This document shows positions 6,052 to 7,982 of a stretch of 7,982 nt of DNA, piece after piece. Positions within the stretch are counted from its first letter, which is position 1. Every line of letters begins with the position of its first letter. Location of the stretch: assembly GCA_015062635.1 (NCBI GenBank), contig SUUF01000034.1:8931-16912 (forward strand). Reading direction: 5' to 3'. This stretch comes from Coriobacteriaceae bacterium (lineage in GTDB: Bacteria > Actinomycetota > Coriobacteriia > Coriobacteriales > Eggerthellaceae). The notes under the pieces were generated by a model. That model did not search any database. It was not told where the DNA came from and worked only from the letters and a program-made list of their open reading frames with translations. Position numbers and translations under genes: made by a program.

Positions 6052-6057
6052 TATCCT
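6052..6057 (+). promoter_or_regulatory. Possible -10 element for a leaderless ferrochelatase transcript
   Basis: TATCCT lies seven bases before the ferrochelatase ATG (6065), the distance expected if transcription starts at or next to the A of ATG. No Shine-Dalgarno sequence is visible before this ATG and no clear -35 is seen, so support is limited to position and a 4-of-6 match. Confidence 0.3.
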
Positions 6058-6064
6058 ATGCGGC

Positions 6065-7081
6065 ATGCAAAAGACGGGCGTCATATTGGTGAACACGGGG
6101 AGCCCTGCGGCTCCCACCGAGGAAGCGGTGCGGGAGTATCTGGCGGAGTTCCTGATGGACCCGCGCCTGGTTTCCGTGCCGCGGCCTATCTGGAAACGCA
6201 TCCTGCACAAGCGCATCCTTCCCACCCGCGCGGCGGCATCTGCCGCCAAGTACCGCCTTATCTGGGAAGATGGGGGAACGCCGGCGGGAAGCCCGTTGAA
6301 CCGGGCGCATGCGGCCACGGCTGCCGGACTTGCCAGGTTGCTGGGTGACGGGAACGTGCCGGTGCGTGCGGCGATGTGCTATGCGCCGCCGCTGCTGGAT
6401 GACGTGCTCGTGGAATTGCGCGGCCTGGGGTGCGAGCGCATCGTGTATGTTCCCCTGTACCCGCAATCGGCCTATACGCAGGTGGGGTCGTGCACCGATG
6501 CGTTCGGGCGGGCCTGCACGCGCATCGGGTGGCATCCTCTGGTCGAGATGATCTACGACTGGTGGGATGACGAGGTGTACCTGCAGGCGGTGGTCGATTC
6601 CATCGTGTCGGCTGGGTTCGATGCGACGCGCGACCACCTCGACTTGTCATATCACTCCATTCCGCTGCGCGACGTGAAGCACGGCGACACGTACGTCGAC
6701 AACGTCTATCGCACCAACCGCATCGTGGCCGAACGCCTGGGCGTGCCCGAAGGCCGCTGGGCCACGGGATTCCAAAGCGTGTTCGGGCCGAAGCCCCAGA
6801 ACTGGGCGGCGCCGCTTTCCGTGAAATTGCTGGCCGACTGGGGGACGGCGGGCGTGCGCAGCGTGTACCTGTGCTGCCCCGGCTTTGCCGCCGATTGCCT
6901 CGAGACCCTCTATGACATTCCCTATGAGCTGGAGCCGGCGTTCACGGATGCCTACCGTGCAGCGCACCCCGATGCGCCCGCGCCGTCGTTCACATACGTG
7001 CCGTGCATCGACCCGTACGAGGCATACCCGCGCATCTTGCATCACGTGCTGGAAGAACGCTCGGAATTCCTCGTCTCGTAG
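6065..7081 (+). CDS. hemH: Ferrochelatase (probably coproporphyrin III type)
   Basis: This is a 338-residue ferrochelatase, near the usual family length, which inserts Fe2+ into a porphyrin as a late step of heme synthesis. The N terminus KTGVILVNTGSP (3-14) is the family start. The catalytic His is H197 in SYHSIP, and the conserved acid is E280 in CCPGFAADCLETLYDI. PLYPQSAYTQVGS is the mid-protein signature. In Gram-positive and actinobacterial lineages the substrate is usually coproporphyrin III (then called cpfC), so that is the likelier reaction (established knowledge of the lineage). ATG 6065 is chosen because family homology starts there; the in-frame TTG at 6014 would add 17 unrelated residues. 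It starts 58 bases after the ATPase stop and may share its transcript or use its own start. No other heme-synthesis gene is in the window. Confidence 0.93.
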   Translation: MQKTGVILVNTGSPAAPTEEAVREYLAEFLMDPRLVSVPRPIWKRILHKRILPTRAAASAAKYRLIWEDGGTPAGSPLNRAHAATAAGLARLLGDGNVPVRAAMCYAPPLLDDVLVELRGLGCERIVYVPLYPQSAYTQVGSCTDAFGRACTRIGWHPLVEMIYDWWDDEVYLQAVVDSIVSAGFDATRDHLDLSYHSIPLRDVKHGDTYVDNVYRTNRIVAERLGVPEGRWATGFQSVFGPKPQNWAAPLSVKLLADWGTAGVRSVYLCCPGFAADCLETLYDIPYELEPAFTDAYRAAHPDAPAPSFTYVPCIDPYEAYPRILHHVLEERSEFLVS

Positions 7082-7145
7082 ACGTTCGGGAATCACCCAA
7101 ACTTGCCTAACTCATCGGGGGGAGCGCATACGCGCCCTGTGCCTA

Positions 7146-7154
7146 TGGTATACT
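7146..7154 (+). promoter_or_regulatory. Extended -10 promoter of the amino-acid binding-protein gene
   Basis: TGGTATACT is an extended -10 (TGn-TATACT, 5 of 6 matches to TATAAT). Transcription should begin near 7161, giving a leader of about 49 bases. No -35 is recognisable 17 bases upstream, as is common for extended -10 promoters. Confidence 0.65.
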
Positions 7155-7186
7155 TTTGCACGCTGTACCGCTTTAGTACGCAAAAG
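7153..7186. promoter_or_regulatory. Palindrome overlapping the binding-protein promoter start
   Basis: CTTTTGC (7153-7159) is the reverse complement of GCAAAAG (7180-7186). Nested inside are GTAC (7165-7168) and GTAC (7176-7179) around CGCTTTA. The outer left arm falls on the -10 and before the expected transcription start, so it suits a DNA operator better than an RNA hairpin. No particular regulator is recognised. Confidence 0.4.
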
Positions 7187-7209
7187 CGAAAAGGATCTTG
7201 GGAGGAACA

Positions 7210-7982
7210 ATGAAGAAAAAGCTCGCGTTGATTATGGGCCTCGCTGCGGCGCTGTGCCTATGTGTGGGTATGCTCGCCGGTTGTGGCGGAAATTCGAGCT
7301 CGAGCTCGAGCGCGTCGGATTCCGGCAGCGCAGATGCCGAGGCCATGACGCTGGTCTTGGGCTTTGACAAGGGATATCCGCCGTACGGCTATGTGGGCGA
7401 CGATGGCGAATACACCGGCGTTGACATTGACCTCGCCAAGGAAGCATGCGACCGCCTGGGTTGGGAGCTTAAGCTCGAGCCCATCGACTGGGATGCCAAG
7501 GATGCGCTCATCGACCAGGGCAACATCACCTGCATCTGGAACGGCTTCACCTATGAGGGCCGCGAAGACAAGTATGCCTTCTCGGACCAGTACATGATCA
7601 ACGCCCAGGTTGTGGTCGTGAAGGCCGACAGCGACATCAAGACGCTCGCCGACCTCAAGGACAAGACCGTCATCACGCAGGTTGATTCCGCTGCCCTCGA
7701 CGTGCTCGATAACGACATGAAGGACCTGCAGGACACCTTCAAGGGCGGTAAGGCCCAGACCATTTCCGATTACAACAACGCGTTCATGCAGCTTGAGAGC
7801 GGCACCGTCGACGCCGTGGCATGCGACCTCTCCATTGCCGCCTACAACATGGCCGGCAAGCCGGATGTGTACAAGCAGCTCGACGAGCAGCTGAGCTCCG
7901 AGCACTATGCCGTGGGCTTCAAGAAGGGCGAAGAGGGCCAGGCCCTTGCCGACCAGATCACCGCGACCCTGAAGGAAATGGA
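7210..7982 (+). CDS. Amino-acid ABC transporter substrate-binding lipoprotein (SBP family 3), 3' partial
   Basis: The gene runs off the right edge; 257 codons are present. The ATG at 7210 follows GGGAGG at 4 bases. A lipoprotein signal peptide (MKKKLALIMGLAAALCLCVGMLAGC, lipobox LAGC, C25) leads into a serine-rich linker encoded by three TCGAGC hexamers (7294-7311). The periplasmic-binding-protein type II fold then shows family-3 signatures: LVLGFDKGYPPYGYV, TGVDIDLA (69-76), GFTYEGREDKYAFSDQYM with R118, which should hold the amino-acid alpha-carboxylate, and ESGTVDAVACD. It would be anchored to the outer face of the membrane and deliver a polar amino acid or related compound to an ABC permease; the permease and ATPase genes are presumably just downstream. 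The ligand cannot be told from the sequence. Confidence 0.93.
   Translation, partial: MKKKLALIMGLAAALCLCVGMLAGCGGNSSSSSSASDSGSADAEAMTLVLGFDKGYPPYGYVGDDGEYTGVDIDLAKEACDRLGWELKLEPIDWDAKDALIDQGNITCIWNGFTYEGREDKYAFSDQYMINAQVVVVKADSDIKTLADLKDKTVITQVDSAALDVLDNDMKDLQDTFKGGKAQTISDYNNAFMQLESGTVDAVACDLSIAAYNMAGKPDVYKQLDEQLSSEHYAVGFKKGEEGQALADQITATLKEM

Noticed and set aside
4687..6318. 543-codon minus-strand open frame opposite the ATPase
   Set aside because: It is antisense to a gene with all P-type ATPase motifs, is rich in His/Arg as expected for the complement of G/C-rich codons, and has no recognisable domain.
7294..7311. Three TCGAGC hexamers as a phase-variable repeat
   Set aside because: Only three in-frame units encode a normal Ser linker; changes of six bases would not shift the frame.

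Overview
This window looks like chromosomal DNA from a high-GC, Gram-positive, gut-type actinobacterium. The best guess is class Coriobacteriia (an Eggerthellaceae-like organism). That placement is inferred from three things: G/C-rich codons throughout, lipoproteins with LAGC/LGGC lipoboxes followed by serine-rich linkers, and a DUF6110-like protein beside an unusual P1B-type ATPase, a pairing I recall from gut anaerobes. There are seven intact or partial protein genes plus one small lipoprotein gene. I see no RNA genes, phage genes, transposases or CRISPR array.

Layout. At 1-1298 (+) lies the 3' part of a membrane-anchored NodB-type polysaccharide deacetylase. It converges on a minus-strand pair, a small lipoprotein (2660-2415) followed by a tyrosine-phosphatase-family protein (2396-1626). 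The gap between the convergent genes (1299-1625) holds an imperfect inverted repeat of about 100 bp and a 49-bp tandem duplication. Upstream of the lipoprotein gene, also on the minus strand, is a short DtxR-family metalloregulator gene (3150-2776). It is separated from the lipoprotein gene by a terminator-like hairpin and a perfect TATAAT.

A divergent regulatory region of 326 bp (3151-3476) contains a 19-bp match to the IdeR/DtxR iron-box pattern and a pair of 19-bp direct repeats. Rightward from it run a DUF6110-like small protein (3477-3809), a P1B-type metal ATPase with a non-canonical membrane motif (3910-6006) and a ferrochelatase (6065-7081). The window ends inside an amino-acid ABC transporter substrate-binding lipoprotein gene (7210 onward) that has its own extended -10 promoter.

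How they may work together. The metalloregulator, the metal-transport ATPase and the ferrochelatase all concern metal ions, and the regulator's visible metal ligands resemble those of iron-sensing DtxR/IdeR. The central part may therefore be an iron/heme homeostasis locus, in which the DUF6110 protein and ATPase form a poorly described transport module. This is inference; the ATPase substrate cannot be read from the sequence. The deacetylase, the lipoprotein/phosphatase pair and the amino-acid binding protein appear to be unrelated neighbours.
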